DNA from: Oceanimonas pelagia
Lineage (GTDB): Bacteria > Pseudomonadota > Gammaproteobacteria > Enterobacterales > Aeromonadaceae
NCBI RefSeq assembly: GCF_030849025.1
Contig: NZ_CP118224.1
Location: 1,224,001 to 1,288,000 of the forward strand
DNA length: 64,000 nucleotides
Reading direction: 5' to 3'
Every line of letters begins with the position of its first letter. Position 1 is the stretch's first letter. The notes beneath the pieces were generated by a model that ran no database searches, was not told where the DNA came from, and saw nothing but the letters and a program-made list of their open reading frames with translations. The position numbers and the translations under genes were made by a program. Of this stretch, positions 8,446 through 17,245 are shown piece after piece.

Positions 8446-9681
8446 ATGTACCTGCCCAAACCCAAAACCCTGGCCGATACCGGCCTCTCCAAGGAATTAC
8501 TGTTTCGCCTCTGCCTGCGCCACCTGCAGGAAGAGGCGTCGCTGTCTTTGCCCGCACTGGCCGAGCGCCTGTGCCTGCGCGGCAGCATTGTCGAGCCCCT
8601 GCTGCAGGAGCTGAAAACCCTGCAAATGGTGGAGGTGCGCGCCTCGGGCCGTATGGACGAGCCCATTCGCTTTGCCCTTACTCAAAAAGGGCAGTACGAA
8701 GCCCAGGTGCTGAACGAGCGCGACGGCTACATAGGCCCGGCGCCCATCCCCCTGGCCGACTACAATCGCCTGGTGCTGGCCCAGTCTCTGGGGGAGCGCA
8801 GCATTCGCCGGGAGCGGCTTGAAGCCGCGCTTGCCGACATGGTGATCAGCCCCGAGCTGGTCAACGTGCTGGGCCCGGCCCTTAATTCGCGCCGGCCCCT
8901 GCTGATTTACGGCCATGCCGGCACCGGCAAAAGTTTTTTGTGCCACCGTTTTAACAAGGTATTTGACGAGCATATTTATGTGCCTCATGCCATTGCCATT
9001 CAGAACACCATTATTCCGGTGTTCGATCCCCTTTATCACTGGCGAACCGAGCACGACGAACCCGAACATGACGCCCGCTACATTGCCTGCCGGCGGCCGC
9101 TGGTGATGGTGGGCGGCGAACTCAAGCTTGATATGCTGGAGGTGCATTTTGACCGGCAATCCCGCCAATACAGCGCGCCCTTGCAAATGAAAGCCAATAA
9201 TGGCGTATTTTTAATTGACGATCTGGGTCGCCAGGGTTTTTCCGCCGATGAACTCTTCAATCGCTGGATTGTGCCCATGGAGGAAAAGCGGGATTTTCTT
9301 TCCCTTCCCAATGGCCTGCATTTTGATATTCCCTTTGAACAGATACTGGTGTTTTCCACCAACCTGGATCCGGAGTCCATTGCCGACGAGGCGTTTTTAC
9401 GCCGCCTGGGCTACAAGCTGCAATTGCAGGCCATGCCGGAAGAACTTTACCGAAAAGTCTGGAACATGAACCTGGAAAAATACCGGCTGTCCGCCACCGA
9501 TGCATTATTCCACTTTATGGTGAAAAAACTGCACCAGGGCAGCAACAAACCGCTGATCGCCTGCTATCCGCGGGATATTCTGGGCATCGCCCGCGACATT
9601 ATGCATTTCAATGGTCAGGCCAACGAGCCGTTGAATGAAGAAGTTTTAACCAAAGCCTGGCACATGTATTGCGTGCACTGA
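8446..9681 (+). CDS. AAA+ ATPase with an N-terminal winged-helix-like domain, embedded in the Tad locus
   Basis: A 411-residue protein. Residues about 15-85 look like a winged-helix fold. The AAA+ core has the P-loop GHAGTGKS at 156-163, Walker B VFLIDDLGR at 254-262, a sensor-1 Asn in VFSTNLDP near 306, and a candidate arginine finger in RRLGYK near 320. It is not the TadA secretion motor, which lies downstream. A strong ribosome site (AAGGAGG) precedes the ATG. It sits between tadV and rcpC, which suggests a regulatory or assembly role in piliation. I know of no defined function. Confidence 0.8.
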   Translation: MYLPKPKTLADTGLSKELLFRLCLRHLQEEASLSLPALAERLCLRGSIVEPLLQELKTLQMVEVRASGRMDEPIRFALTQKGQYEAQVLNERDGYIGPAPIPLADYNRLVLAQSLGERSIRRERLEAALADMVISPELVNVLGPALNSRRPLLIYGHAGTGKSFLCHRFNKVFDEHIYVPHAIAIQNTIIPVFDPLYHWRTEHDEPEHDARYIACRRPLVMVGGELKLDMLEVHFDRQSRQYSAPLQMKANNGVFLIDDLGRQGFSADELFNRWIVPMEEKRDFLSLPNGLHFDIPFEQILVFSTNLDPESIADEAFLRRLGYKLQLQAMPEELYRKVWNMNLEKYRLSATDALFHFMVKKLHQGSNKPLIACYPRDILGIARDIMHFNGQANEPLNEEVLTKAWHMYCVH

Positions 9682-9725
9682 CTATACTCCCGATGTGGAG
9701 CAACGTTTAAACCAAGGATCAGGTT

Positions 9726-10520
9726 ATGAAAACACGCACTCTGTTATTGTTTGTTCTCTCCGTGGGCTTTGGTGTCGCGGCCGCCATCATGGCCAACAAC
9801 TGGCTCAATCAGCAAAGCGAAGCCGCCCGGGCCAAGGCCGAGGGCGACACCACCCAAGTGGTGGTGGCGGCGGTCGACCTGGTGCCCGGCGCCCCCATTG
9901 AGCCCATTCACGTGCAACTGAAAGACATCGACACCCGCCTGGTGCCGCCCGGCGCCCTTACCAGCCTTGAGGCAGCCCAGAACATGGTGGCCAAGAACAA
10001 CCTCTACCGGGGTGACGTGCTGCGCAGCGAGCGGCTGGCGCCGGTGGGCGAGGGCAGCACCCTGTCCGTGCTGCTGGAGCCCGGCATGAGGGCGGTAACC
10101 GTGCGGGTAAACGACGTGATCGGCGTGGCCGGGTTTCTGCTCCCCGGCAACCGGGTCGATATTCTGTTTACCGAAGGCAGCATGACCCGCACCGTGCTGA
10201 AAAACCTCAAGGTGCTGGCGGTGGATCAAACCCAGCATACTGACGAAAACCGTCCCAAGCTGGTGCGCGCCGTTACCCTGGAGGTGGATCCCGAGCAAGC
10301 CGAACGGCTGGTGAACGCCAGCTCCAATGGCCGTATTCAGCTGGCGCTGCGCAACCCCAACGACGAGCAGGATTTGCAGCTTGAAACCGTGGCCGCCGTG
10401 GCCAGTGAGCCGCAGGCCGTCGCCGAGCCCGAGCCGGCCCCCCGGACGGTGCGGCCACGGGCTTCCACCATCGATCTCATCAAGGGCACCAGCCAGCAGC
10501 AGGTGCCGGTTAAAAGCTGA
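9726..10520 (+). CDS. rcpC: Flp pilus assembly protein RcpC/CpaB
   Basis: A 264-residue periplasmic protein anchored by an N-terminal hydrophobic segment (about residues 5-25). An SAF-type domain follows (VVVAAVDLVPGAPIEPIHVQLKDID), then the RcpC/CpaB core with RAVTVRVNDVIGVAGFLLPGNRVDIL. It is thought to connect the secretin to the periplasmic part of the Tad machine. The Pro/Ala/Glu-rich C-terminus looks flexible. rcpA follows in the same operon. Confidence 0.92.
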   Translation: MKTRTLLLFVLSVGFGVAAAIMANNWLNQQSEAARAKAEGDTTQVVVAAVDLVPGAPIEPIHVQLKDIDTRLVPPGALTSLEAAQNMVAKNNLYRGDVLRSERLAPVGEGSTLSVLLEPGMRAVTVRVNDVIGVAGFLLPGNRVDILFTEGSMTRTVLKNLKVLAVDQTQHTDENRPKLVRAVTLEVDPEQAERLVNASSNGRIQLALRNPNDEQDLQLETVAAVASEPQAVAEPEPAPRTVRPRASTIDLIKGTSQQQVPVKS

Positions 10521-10562
10521 AAATAAACACAATTCTACCAATTAGTGCACATGGAGGTGGCT

Positions 10563-11972
10563 ATGAGAGCCCTGTTGGCAAGCGTACTGGGGTTAACCCT
10601 GCTGGCGGCAACCGGCCCGGCAATGGCCGGCGGCAGCCTGAACGAGGCGGGCAACGAAATGCAGTTGCCCATTCACAAGTCCCGCTCACTCATGCTCGAC
10701 CGGCCCGCCAGCCGGGTGTCGGTGGGCAACCCGGCCATTGCCGATGTGCTGGTGCTGCAGGACCGCGAGCTGTATCTGGTGGGCAAGTCCCTCGGCCACA
10801 CCAACCTGATGGTGTGGGACATGAACGACAACCTGATGCAGGTATACGACATTGAAGTGAGCCATGATCTGCAGGGCCTGAAAGAGCGCCTGTACCGTTT
10901 TCTGCCCAATGAGCCCATTCAGGTGCACACTTCCCAGGGCCAGCTGGTGGTAAGCGGTGAAGTGTCCAACCTCGACCGGCTCAATGCCGCCTATGAACTG
11001 GCCCGGGGTTATGTGGTAGCCGCCGAGGGAGGCACGGCCCGCTCCGAGGTGATGAACATGATGAGCGTGGGAGGCGGCCAGCAGGTAATGCTGGAAGTCA
11101 CCGTGGCCGAGGTGGCCCGGGATACGTCACGCAGCTGGGAGTCGGCCTTTGAGTTGCTGGAGCGCTCCGGCAACTGGGGATTCTCGCTGCTGCGTGACAG
11201 CGTGGGCCAGCTGGCCGGTTTTGGCACCAACACCGTTATCGGCAGCTTTGCCAGTGCCGACACCGTGTTCAATGTGGCCCTGGACTTGGCTAAAACCCGA
11301 GGTCTGGCCCGAGTGCTGGCCGAGCCGCGCATCACCGCCATCAGCGGTCAGTCGGCCGAGTTTCTTTCCGGGGGTGAATACCCGGTGCCGGTGCCCACCG
11401 AAGATGGTGTGGCGGTGGAGTTCAAGGAATTTGGGGTGGGCCTCAAGTTCACCCCCGTGGTACTGGGCAGCGGCAAAATCAACCTTAACCTCAACGTAAC
11501 CGTTAGCGAGCCGGTGGTGGCCAACTCCGCCAACGTGCCCCTGTTTGGCGACATTACCGCCCTCAGCAAGCGCAGCGCCGGCACTACCGTGGAGCTGGGG
11601 GATGGCCAGACCATCAGCATTGCCGGTTTGCTCAGTGAGAACAACCGCGAGCAAATCAGCCAGATGCCCTTTGTGGGAGATATTCCCGTGCTGGGTAACC
11701 TCTTTACCAGCCGCAGTTTTGCCAAAGGTGAATCCGAGCTGGTGATCATGGTCACTCCCCGCCTGGTGCGGCCCTTCGACAAGCAGCAGGTCACCCTGCC
11801 CACCGACGGCTTTATTGAGCCCAACGATCTCGAGTTTTACCTGCTGGGCCGCATGTCGCACCGCTCCCGTGTAAGCGAAGGCGCGCCGGCCACCGGACAG
11901 AGTGGCAACAGCGGCGTGAATCCGGCCATGAACGAAGGCGGCATGGAGCAGACCTATGGTCAGTCGCTCTAG
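10563..11972 (+). CDS. rcpA: Tad secretin RcpA/CpaC, outer-membrane pilus channel
   Basis: A 469-residue exported protein with a signal peptide ending PAMAGG. An N-terminal BON/secretin N-domain region (IHKSRSLMLDRPASRVSVGNPAIADVLVL) leads to the secretin barrel, with VEFKEFGVGLKFTPVVLG and GQTISIAGLLSENNREQISQ matching secretin signatures. It forms the channel through which the Flp pilus leaves the cell. The ATG at 10563 has GGAGG before it, so the GTG at 10545 is less likely. Its 3' end overlaps an upstream extension of the next frame, not its chosen start. Confidence 0.94.
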   Translation: MRALLASVLGLTLLAATGPAMAGGSLNEAGNEMQLPIHKSRSLMLDRPASRVSVGNPAIADVLVLQDRELYLVGKSLGHTNLMVWDMNDNLMQVYDIEVSHDLQGLKERLYRFLPNEPIQVHTSQGQLVVSGEVSNLDRLNAAYELARGYVVAAEGGTARSEVMNMMSVGGGQQVMLEVTVAEVARDTSRSWESAFELLERSGNWGFSLLRDSVGQLAGFGTNTVIGSFASADTVFNVALDLAKTRGLARVLAEPRITAISGQSAEFLSGGEYPVPVPTEDGVAVEFKEFGVGLKFTPVVLGSGKINLNLNVTVSEPVVANSANVPLFGDITALSKRSAGTTVELGDGQTISIAGLLSENNREQISQMPFVGDIPVLGNLFTSRSFAKGESELVIMVTPRLVRPFDKQQVTLPTDGFIEPNDLEFYLLGRMSHRSRVSEGAPATGQSGNSGVNPAMNEGGMEQTYGQSL

Positions 11973-11991
11973 CGGAACAAGGAGAACCACC

Positions 11992-12261
11992 ATGAAACAG
12001 TTATTGCTGACCCTGCTGACCACCGCCGTGCTTGCCGGCTGCGCCAGTGAACGTTACTACGGCTTTGACATGGGGCAGGACACCAAAGCCCTCGACACCC
12101 TGCAGGTGCTCGATCCCGGTGCCGCCGCCCGCAACGACGGCAAGCTGGCCGCTCTCACCCTTAACGGGGAATACGGCGTATCCCTGCACGACAAATATGT
12201 AAAAGGCGCCGAGGCCCCGGCCGAAGGCAAAACCCAGGTAACCCTGAATTTTGGTGATTAA
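11992..12261 (+). CDS. Small outer-membrane lipoprotein in the RcpB position
   Basis: An 89-residue protein with a lipoprotein signal (lipobox LAGC near residue 17). The mature part is short and polar, and I see no known domain. It lies exactly where rcpB or other pilotin-like genes are found in Tad loci, right after the secretin, so a role in secretin assembly is a fair inference from position only. AAGGAGAA precedes the ATG. Confidence 0.75.
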   Translation: MKQLLLTLLTTAVLAGCASERYYGFDMGQDTKALDTLQVLDPGAAARNDGKLAALTLNGEYGVSLHDKYVKGAEAPAEGKTQVTLNFGD

Positions 12262-12272
12262 GGAGTAACGTC

Positions 12273-13727
12273 ATGAAAGCGCTGCCGCACCCTAACAAAC
12301 AGAAAGGCGCCGTACTGGTTCTGGTGACGGTGGCGCTGTTCGTGTTGCTTGGCTTTACCGCCCTGGCTCTGGATGGTGGGTATTTGATACTCAATAAAAA
12401 CCGTTTGCAGGATGCGGTGGATGCTGCAGCGCTGAGCGGAGGAAAAACACTTTCCTTGACTGATGAGGATAAGAACACACAAGCCGAAGCCGAAAAAGCG
12501 GTTCGAGAGACGCTGAAAGCCATTTTTCAGGGGGAGGGCTTTCAGAAGATGAACGTAGATACTACCAAACTGGCGGAAACTGTGGCGGTAGAATTTTCCC
12601 TCAAACCAGTACCTTTTGATCCTATTGATGATCCAACAGCCAAATACCTGAGGGTGAGAATGGAAACTGTTCCTGTTACTCAGTTTTTTTCCCAGTTGAT
12701 GGTGGATGTCTGGCAGGTGAGGGCTTCGGCTGTAGTGGGTTCATTGGCTCCGGAAAAAGGAACGGAAATTTGTGATGTGGTGCCATTGCTCATGCTGGTT
12801 GATCAAAATGATGTGGGCACAGAAGGCTATGGATATAAAATGGCATCAGCTGAAGAACCTGGTGACATTATGGTCATAAAATCGCCGGCTGCCGGGGAAC
12901 CCAATATGGCACCTGGACACTTTCAGGCATTAAGGCTGGGAGAACAAAAGGGGGCTGATGCCTATCGTGAAGGACTGGCAAGTGGTTACTGTATTAGTCT
13001 TGATGAAGATTATGAAGTGGATGAATGTAAAGAGGGTGATAGTAATTGTACCTTGACTGTTACCAACGGTGAGCAAGGCAACATGGCTGGCCCTACGAGG
13101 CAGGGGCTCAACACCCGATTTAACATTTATAATCCAGGTAAATTTAAAAAACCATTAGTTGCGCCAGACGATCCTAACGCCAGTGAAAGTGATTTTTACT
13201 CAGACTGCACTTTGTCCAAATCAGGTGTTCTTGATTTTAAGGATAATAACCTTGTGGGCTACCTTGAGGTACTGCTAAATGATGGTAGCACCACTAAAGA
13301 TGAGATGTTGTCTCTTTTGAGTGAAAAGAAAGAGGATTCAAGCTTAAAGGCTAATGAGGTGAAGGCAATCGACGACTATATTAAGGCAATAAATGGAATG
13401 CAGTTGTACTCTGATTATAAAAATCCGCTTAGTGAAAGAAATAAAAAATATGAAGTTAAGGGAAATGATCATGGTTGTTTAGATAGCCGGCGAATTGTTA
13501 AGGTTCCTGTTGCCGTTGGTGGAGAAGGTGTAGGTAAAAATATTCCTGTGATCGGTGTGGCCTGTATCTTCCTGAACCAGCAAGTAACAGGTAATGGACT
13601 CAGTCAATATATTGTGGGCGAGCTGATTCCAGAGTGTGGTGCTGATGGTGATGGAACCGATGATGACTCAGGTTTCAGCCAGCCAAGGTTGGTTCTATAT
13701 AACGATACCGGCAGTGAGGATTCATGA
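12273..13727 (+). CDS. tadG: TadG-like Tad pilus protein
   Basis: A 484-residue protein. The N-terminal TadE/G-like segment (KQKGAVLVLVTVALFVLLGFTALALDGGYLI) is one membrane helix, followed by NRLQDAVDAAALSGG, typical of TadG. It lacks the +5 Glu of processed pilins. The remainder is an acidic extracellular or periplasmic region with several cysteines and no recognisable von Willebrand domain. Base composition from about 12400 onwards is clearly lower in G+C than the flanking tad genes. Its stop overlaps the next start. Confidence 0.82.
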   Translation: MKALPHPNKQKGAVLVLVTVALFVLLGFTALALDGGYLILNKNRLQDAVDAAALSGGKTLSLTDEDKNTQAEAEKAVRETLKAIFQGEGFQKMNVDTTKLAETVAVEFSLKPVPFDPIDDPTAKYLRVRMETVPVTQFFSQLMVDVWQVRASAVVGSLAPEKGTEICDVVPLLMLVDQNDVGTEGYGYKMASAEEPGDIMVIKSPAAGEPNMAPGHFQALRLGEQKGADAYREGLASGYCISLDEDYEVDECKEGDSNCTLTVTNGEQGNMAGPTRQGLNTRFNIYNPGKFKKPLVAPDDPNASESDFYSDCTLSKSGVLDFKDNNLVGYLEVLLNDGSTTKDEMLSLLSEKKEDSSLKANEVKAIDDYIKAINGMQLYSDYKNPLSERNKKYEVKGNDHGCLDSRRIVKVPVAVGGEGVGKNIPVIGVACIFLNQQVTGNGLSQYIVGELIPECGADGDGTDDDSGFSQPRLVLYNDTGSEDS

Positions 13728-14206
13728 TGCGCTTATTGTTATCAGGCTACGCCAGCAAACAGAAAGGGCTGGCGGCCGTTGAAGCGACCATAGTGTTGCC
13801 GTTGATGTTGTTGCTGATGCTGGCTATTGGTGAGTTTGGTCGGGCTCTGTATCAGTATGCGACCTTGACTCAGGCTCTGCGTGGGGGAGCTCTGTCAATG
13901 GACAGAATGGGTACTTATGTCGACAACCCGACAACCCGGGCGGAAAAGGAAAATACTGTAAAAAACATTATTGTTTACGGTAATGCTGCCGGCTCCGGTA
14001 ACCCGGTGCTGCAGGGCCTGTCTAAAAGTAATGTCACTTTCAGTGGTATTTACGAACTTCCTGTGGATAGCGGTAATTACTACTCTGATATCAGTATCAG
14101 TTATAGCTGGCAGCCTATCTTTGGGAATGAATTCAATACTTTTGTTGCCGGTAGCATGTCACTTGATTTTCCACTTAACACCAGTATGACAGTGAGAGTG
14201 AAATAA
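13724..14206 (+). CDS. tadE: TadE-like pseudopilin (first copy)
   Basis: A 160-residue prepilin-like protein. The sequence QKG-LAAVEATIVLPLMLLLMLAIGEFGR shows a Gly before the hydrophobic helix and Glu at +5, the TadE signature cut by TadV. The C-terminal domain is beta-rich and probably exposed. The start overlaps the tadG stop by four bases, and its stop overlaps the next ATG, so the three genes are translationally coupled. Confidence 0.86.
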   Translation: MMRLLLSGYASKQKGLAAVEATIVLPLMLLLMLAIGEFGRALYQYATLTQALRGGALSMDRMGTYVDNPTTRAEKENTVKNIIVYGNAAGSGNPVLQGLSKSNVTFSGIYELPVDSGNYYSDISISYSWQPIFGNEFNTFVAGSMSLDFPLNTSMTVRVK

Positions 14207-14682
14207 TGATTAACAAGGTGAGTAAATCAGTGAAAGGTAAACAGCAAGGCTTGGCAGTAGTAGAGTTTGCCATTGTTGGTTCTGTGGTTTTTCTTGTGCT
14301 GTTTGCGGTGATGGAGCTGGGCCGCCTGCTTTATACCTGGTCGGTGCTTAACGAGGTCACTCGGCAAGCTGCTAGGATAGCAACGGTATGTTCACCCGAC
14401 GAAAGTGTTTCAGTAGCTAACTCAGTTGCCAGCAGGCTTGGGGGCGGGGTGCCGGGGTTAACCGGTAGTAATGTGAATATTGAGTATCTGACAGACAGTT
14501 TTATACCTGTGTCGGGTGCCGAACTGCCCTATTATGTGAGAGCCGGCATTGTTAACTACCGTTTTGAAATGATATTGCCGATGTCCGTCGACCTTTCCAT
14601 GTTCAGCCCCAATTTTTCAACCGTGGTCAGAGCGGAAAGCCTGGGTGAAACGCCGGATGGCGTGGTTGCTTGTTTTCCCTAA
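14206..14682 (+). CDS. tadF: TadE/TadF-like pseudopilin (second copy)
   Basis: A 158-residue prepilin-like protein with the processing segment QQG-LAVVEFAIVGSVVFLVLF (Glu at +5) and then MELGRLLYTWSVLNEVTRQAARIAT, which is strongly TadE-like. In other Tad loci the gene at this place is named tadF; the assignment rests on order. Two cysteines (ATVC and the terminal VACFP) could form a disulfide. Confidence 0.84.
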   Translation: MINKVSKSVKGKQQGLAVVEFAIVGSVVFLVLFAVMELGRLLYTWSVLNEVTRQAARIATVCSPDESVSVANSVASRLGGGVPGLTGSNVNIEYLTDSFIPVSGAELPYYVRAGIVNYRFEMILPMSVDLSMFSPNFSTVVRAESLGETPDGVVACFP

Positions 14683-14696
14683 ATAATGGAGTAGCT

Positions 14697-15905
14697 ATGA
14701 CAGACGCCAAAATAGTGGAACTGGAGCGAGAAAGCATGCAGACATTGCCCGCCCTTTCCTGTCCCTTGCAGCTGAATGTAATGGATCCGGACGAGCGGCT
14801 GTGGCCTCTGCTCAAGGTAAAGCTGCATAACAGCAGCCAGCTTCAGCTTAAAAAGCTCAACGATCAGGATTTTCTGCCCAAGGGCGAGCGTCAGGTGTTG
14901 CTGCTGGTGGATCACCCCGTGCTGGCGCCGGTTTACGACGAGCTGGAGCGCAAGGCCGGAGAAAGCCGCAGCCTCATTTTTATGGGAGATCCTGCCAACA
15001 CCGTCCTGGTGCGCCGGGCCATGCGCATGGGCGCCGCCGACTTTTTACCGCAAAACAGCGATCCCATTGAGCTCTGGTCCGCCCTGGTGCGCATTTCCGC
15101 TCAGGTATCGGCCAGCATCAGCCTGGCCCCGGTCACCGTGGTGATAAACGGCAAGGGCGGTTCGGGTGCCAGTTTTGTGTGCGCCAACCTGGGGCATGCC
15201 TTTCAGAGCAGCGACGAAAAGGTGCTGCTGCTCGATGCCTGCCGCCATTACGGCTCGCTGGCCGACTACCTCAATATTCGGGACAAACAGGGTGGCCTGA
15301 ACGATGCCCTGCAACGTGCAAGCGAAATGGACGCCATGGCCCTGGCGGGCATGGTCAGCAAGGCCCGGGACGGCATGGACGTCATGCCTGCCTCCGTGCT
15401 GCCCCTGCACGATGAAAATACCGTCAGTGCCCGCCAGTGTGCCCAGTTGCTGCATCTTATGCGCGGCCAGTATCAGCGGGTGGTGGTGGACATGTCCCGC
15501 GGGCCCGAGGCCTGGAACCTGCCGCTGCTGGAAAACGCCGAGCAGGTGGTGGTGGTCATGCAGCAAAGCCTGAGCGCGTTGCGCGAAACCATTTTCCTGC
15601 TGCGCCAGCTGCGCCACGAACTGGGCATTGGCAAGGATCGTATTCTGCTGCTGGTTAACCGCTACGATAAAAAAAAGGACGTATCCCTGCAGGAAATAGA
15701 AAAAGCCACCGAGATCAAACGCATTACCACCCTGGCCAACGACTTTGCCATGGCCGAAACCTGCACCGATCTGGGCCGGCTGGTGGCGGAAGAAAAACGC
15801 AACCACAAACTGGTGGAGGGCTTTAATCACCTTTCCAGCGCGCTTAAGCCCGGACATGAACGAGACGACAGGCCGGGATTATTCAAACGACTGTTCGGTA
15901 ACTGA
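14697..15905 (+). CDS. tadZ: TadZ/CpaE-like pilus localisation ATPase
   Basis: A 402-residue protein. Residues about 60-130 form an atypical receiver-like domain (RQVLLLVDHPVLAPV ... MRMGAADFLPQNSDP), followed by a ParA/MinD-like domain. The nucleotide loop KGGSGAS at 153-159 lacks the usual second lysine of KGGxGKT, a known type of variation in TadZ proteins. TadZ marks the cell pole or site where the Tad machine assembles. The start at 14697 fits the spacing after the previous gene. Confidence 0.9.
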   Translation: MTDAKIVELERESMQTLPALSCPLQLNVMDPDERLWPLLKVKLHNSSQLQLKKLNDQDFLPKGERQVLLLVDHPVLAPVYDELERKAGESRSLIFMGDPANTVLVRRAMRMGAADFLPQNSDPIELWSALVRISAQVSASISLAPVTVVINGKGGSGASFVCANLGHAFQSSDEKVLLLDACRHYGSLADYLNIRDKQGGLNDALQRASEMDAMALAGMVSKARDGMDVMPASVLPLHDENTVSARQCAQLLHLMRGQYQRVVVDMSRGPEAWNLPLLENAEQVVVVMQQSLSALRETIFLLRQLRHELGIGKDRILLLVNRYDKKKDVSLQEIEKATEIKRITTLANDFAMAETCTDLGRLVAEEKRNHKLVEGFNHLSSALKPGHERDDRPGLFKRLFGN

Positions 15906-15925
15906 CCGAACAAAGGGGGTCACGG

Positions 15926-17233
15926 ATGAACCTTGAAGACTATATCCTCAGCCAGGAAGAAGAAGGTCACAAGCAGCGTTTGCACGGCAAGCTGATGGAC
16001 ATGCTCGATCTGCCCATGCTGCAGACCGTTTCCAAAGAGCAGGCCAGCGATCAAATTGAACGCCTGGCCCATCAGCTGATGCAGGACTCGCCAGTGCCGC
16101 TCTCCATGAGCTCGCGCCAGAAAATTATTCGGCAAATTCTCGACGAGGTACTGGGCCTGGGCCCGCTTGAGCCGCTGCTGGCCGACGCCGGCATCGCCGA
16201 TATTATGGTAAACGGTGCCAAAAGCATTTACGTGGAGCGCCGGGGCCGCATTGAGCGCGTGCCGCTCACCTTTCACGACGATGAGCACCTGATGGGGGTA
16301 ATTGAGCGCATTGTGTCCAGCGTGGGCCGGCGCATAGACGAGCTTTCGCCCATGGTGGATGCCCGCCTGAAAGACGGCTCCCGGGTAAACGCCATCATTC
16401 CTCCCCTGGCGCTGAACGGGCCAACGGTGTCCATTCGTCGTTTTACCGTGGAAAAACTGGCCATCGATACCCTGATTGATTTTGGCACCATTACCCCGGC
16501 CATTGCCCAGGTGATGGAGGCGGTGGTCAGGGGCAAGCTCAACATTCTTATCTCGGGCGGTACCGGCACAGGTAAAACCACCTTTCTTAATATTCTGTCG
16601 AGCTTCATTCCGTCCAATCAGCGCATTATCACGGTGGAAGACTCGGCCGAACTGCAGTTGCAGCAGCCCCATGTGGTGCAGCTGGAAAGCCGGCCCGCCA
16701 ACATTGAGGGCAGAGGTGAAGTCAGCCTGCGGGATCTGGTGAAAAACACCCTGCGTATGCGCCCCGACCGCATTGTGGTGGGGGAGGTACGCGGGGCCGA
16801 GGCCTTTGACATGCTCACCGCTATGAACACCGGCCACGAAGGCTCGCTGACCACGGTGCACGCCAACACGCCCCGCGATGCCCTGAGCCGTCTTGAAAAC
16901 ATGGTCTCCATGACCGGGTTCGACATGCCGGTAAAAAACATTCGCACCCAGGTGGCCTCGGCGCTGGACTTGATCATTCAGCTGGAGCGGCAGGAGGACG
17001 GCAGGCGGCGCATGATCAGCATGCAGGAAGTGCACGGCATGGAAGGGGAAACCATCACCATGTCGGAAATCTTTACCTTTGAACGCACCGGCATGGATGC
17101 CGAAGGCAATGTGCAGGGCCGGCACAAGGCCACCGGGGTCATGCCCAACTTTTATGACCGCCTGGCCCGCCGGGGCATGGTGCTGCCTCGCAGCCTGTTT
17201 GGTGACGACGAGCTGCACAAGGGCATTTTCTGA
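15926..17233 (+). CDS. tadA: TadA/CpaF secretion ATPase, Tad pilus motor
   Basis: A 435-residue hexameric ATPase of the type II/IV secretion superfamily that powers pilus extension and retraction. The N-terminal domain ends near residue 180. The Walker A motif GGTGTGKT is at 211-218, followed by the Asp box (ITVEDSAELQL), Walker B (MRPDRIVVGEVRGAEA) and the His box (TGHEGSLTTVHANTPRDA). All catalytic motifs are intact. It follows tadZ by 20 bases and leads into tadB. Confidence 0.96.
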   Translation: MNLEDYILSQEEEGHKQRLHGKLMDMLDLPMLQTVSKEQASDQIERLAHQLMQDSPVPLSMSSRQKIIRQILDEVLGLGPLEPLLADAGIADIMVNGAKSIYVERRGRIERVPLTFHDDEHLMGVIERIVSSVGRRIDELSPMVDARLKDGSRVNAIIPPLALNGPTVSIRRFTVEKLAIDTLIDFGTITPAIAQVMEAVVRGKLNILISGGTGTGKTTFLNILSSFIPSNQRIITVEDSAELQLQQPHVVQLESRPANIEGRGEVSLRDLVKNTLRMRPDRIVVGEVRGAEAFDMLTAMNTGHEGSLTTVHANTPRDALSRLENMVSMTGFDMPVKNIRTQVASALDLIIQLERQEDGRRRMISMQEVHGMEGETITMSEIFTFERTGMDAEGNVQGRHKATGVMPNFYDRLARRGMVLPRSLFGDDELHKGIF

Positions 17234-17245
17234 CGGGAGGCGCTT

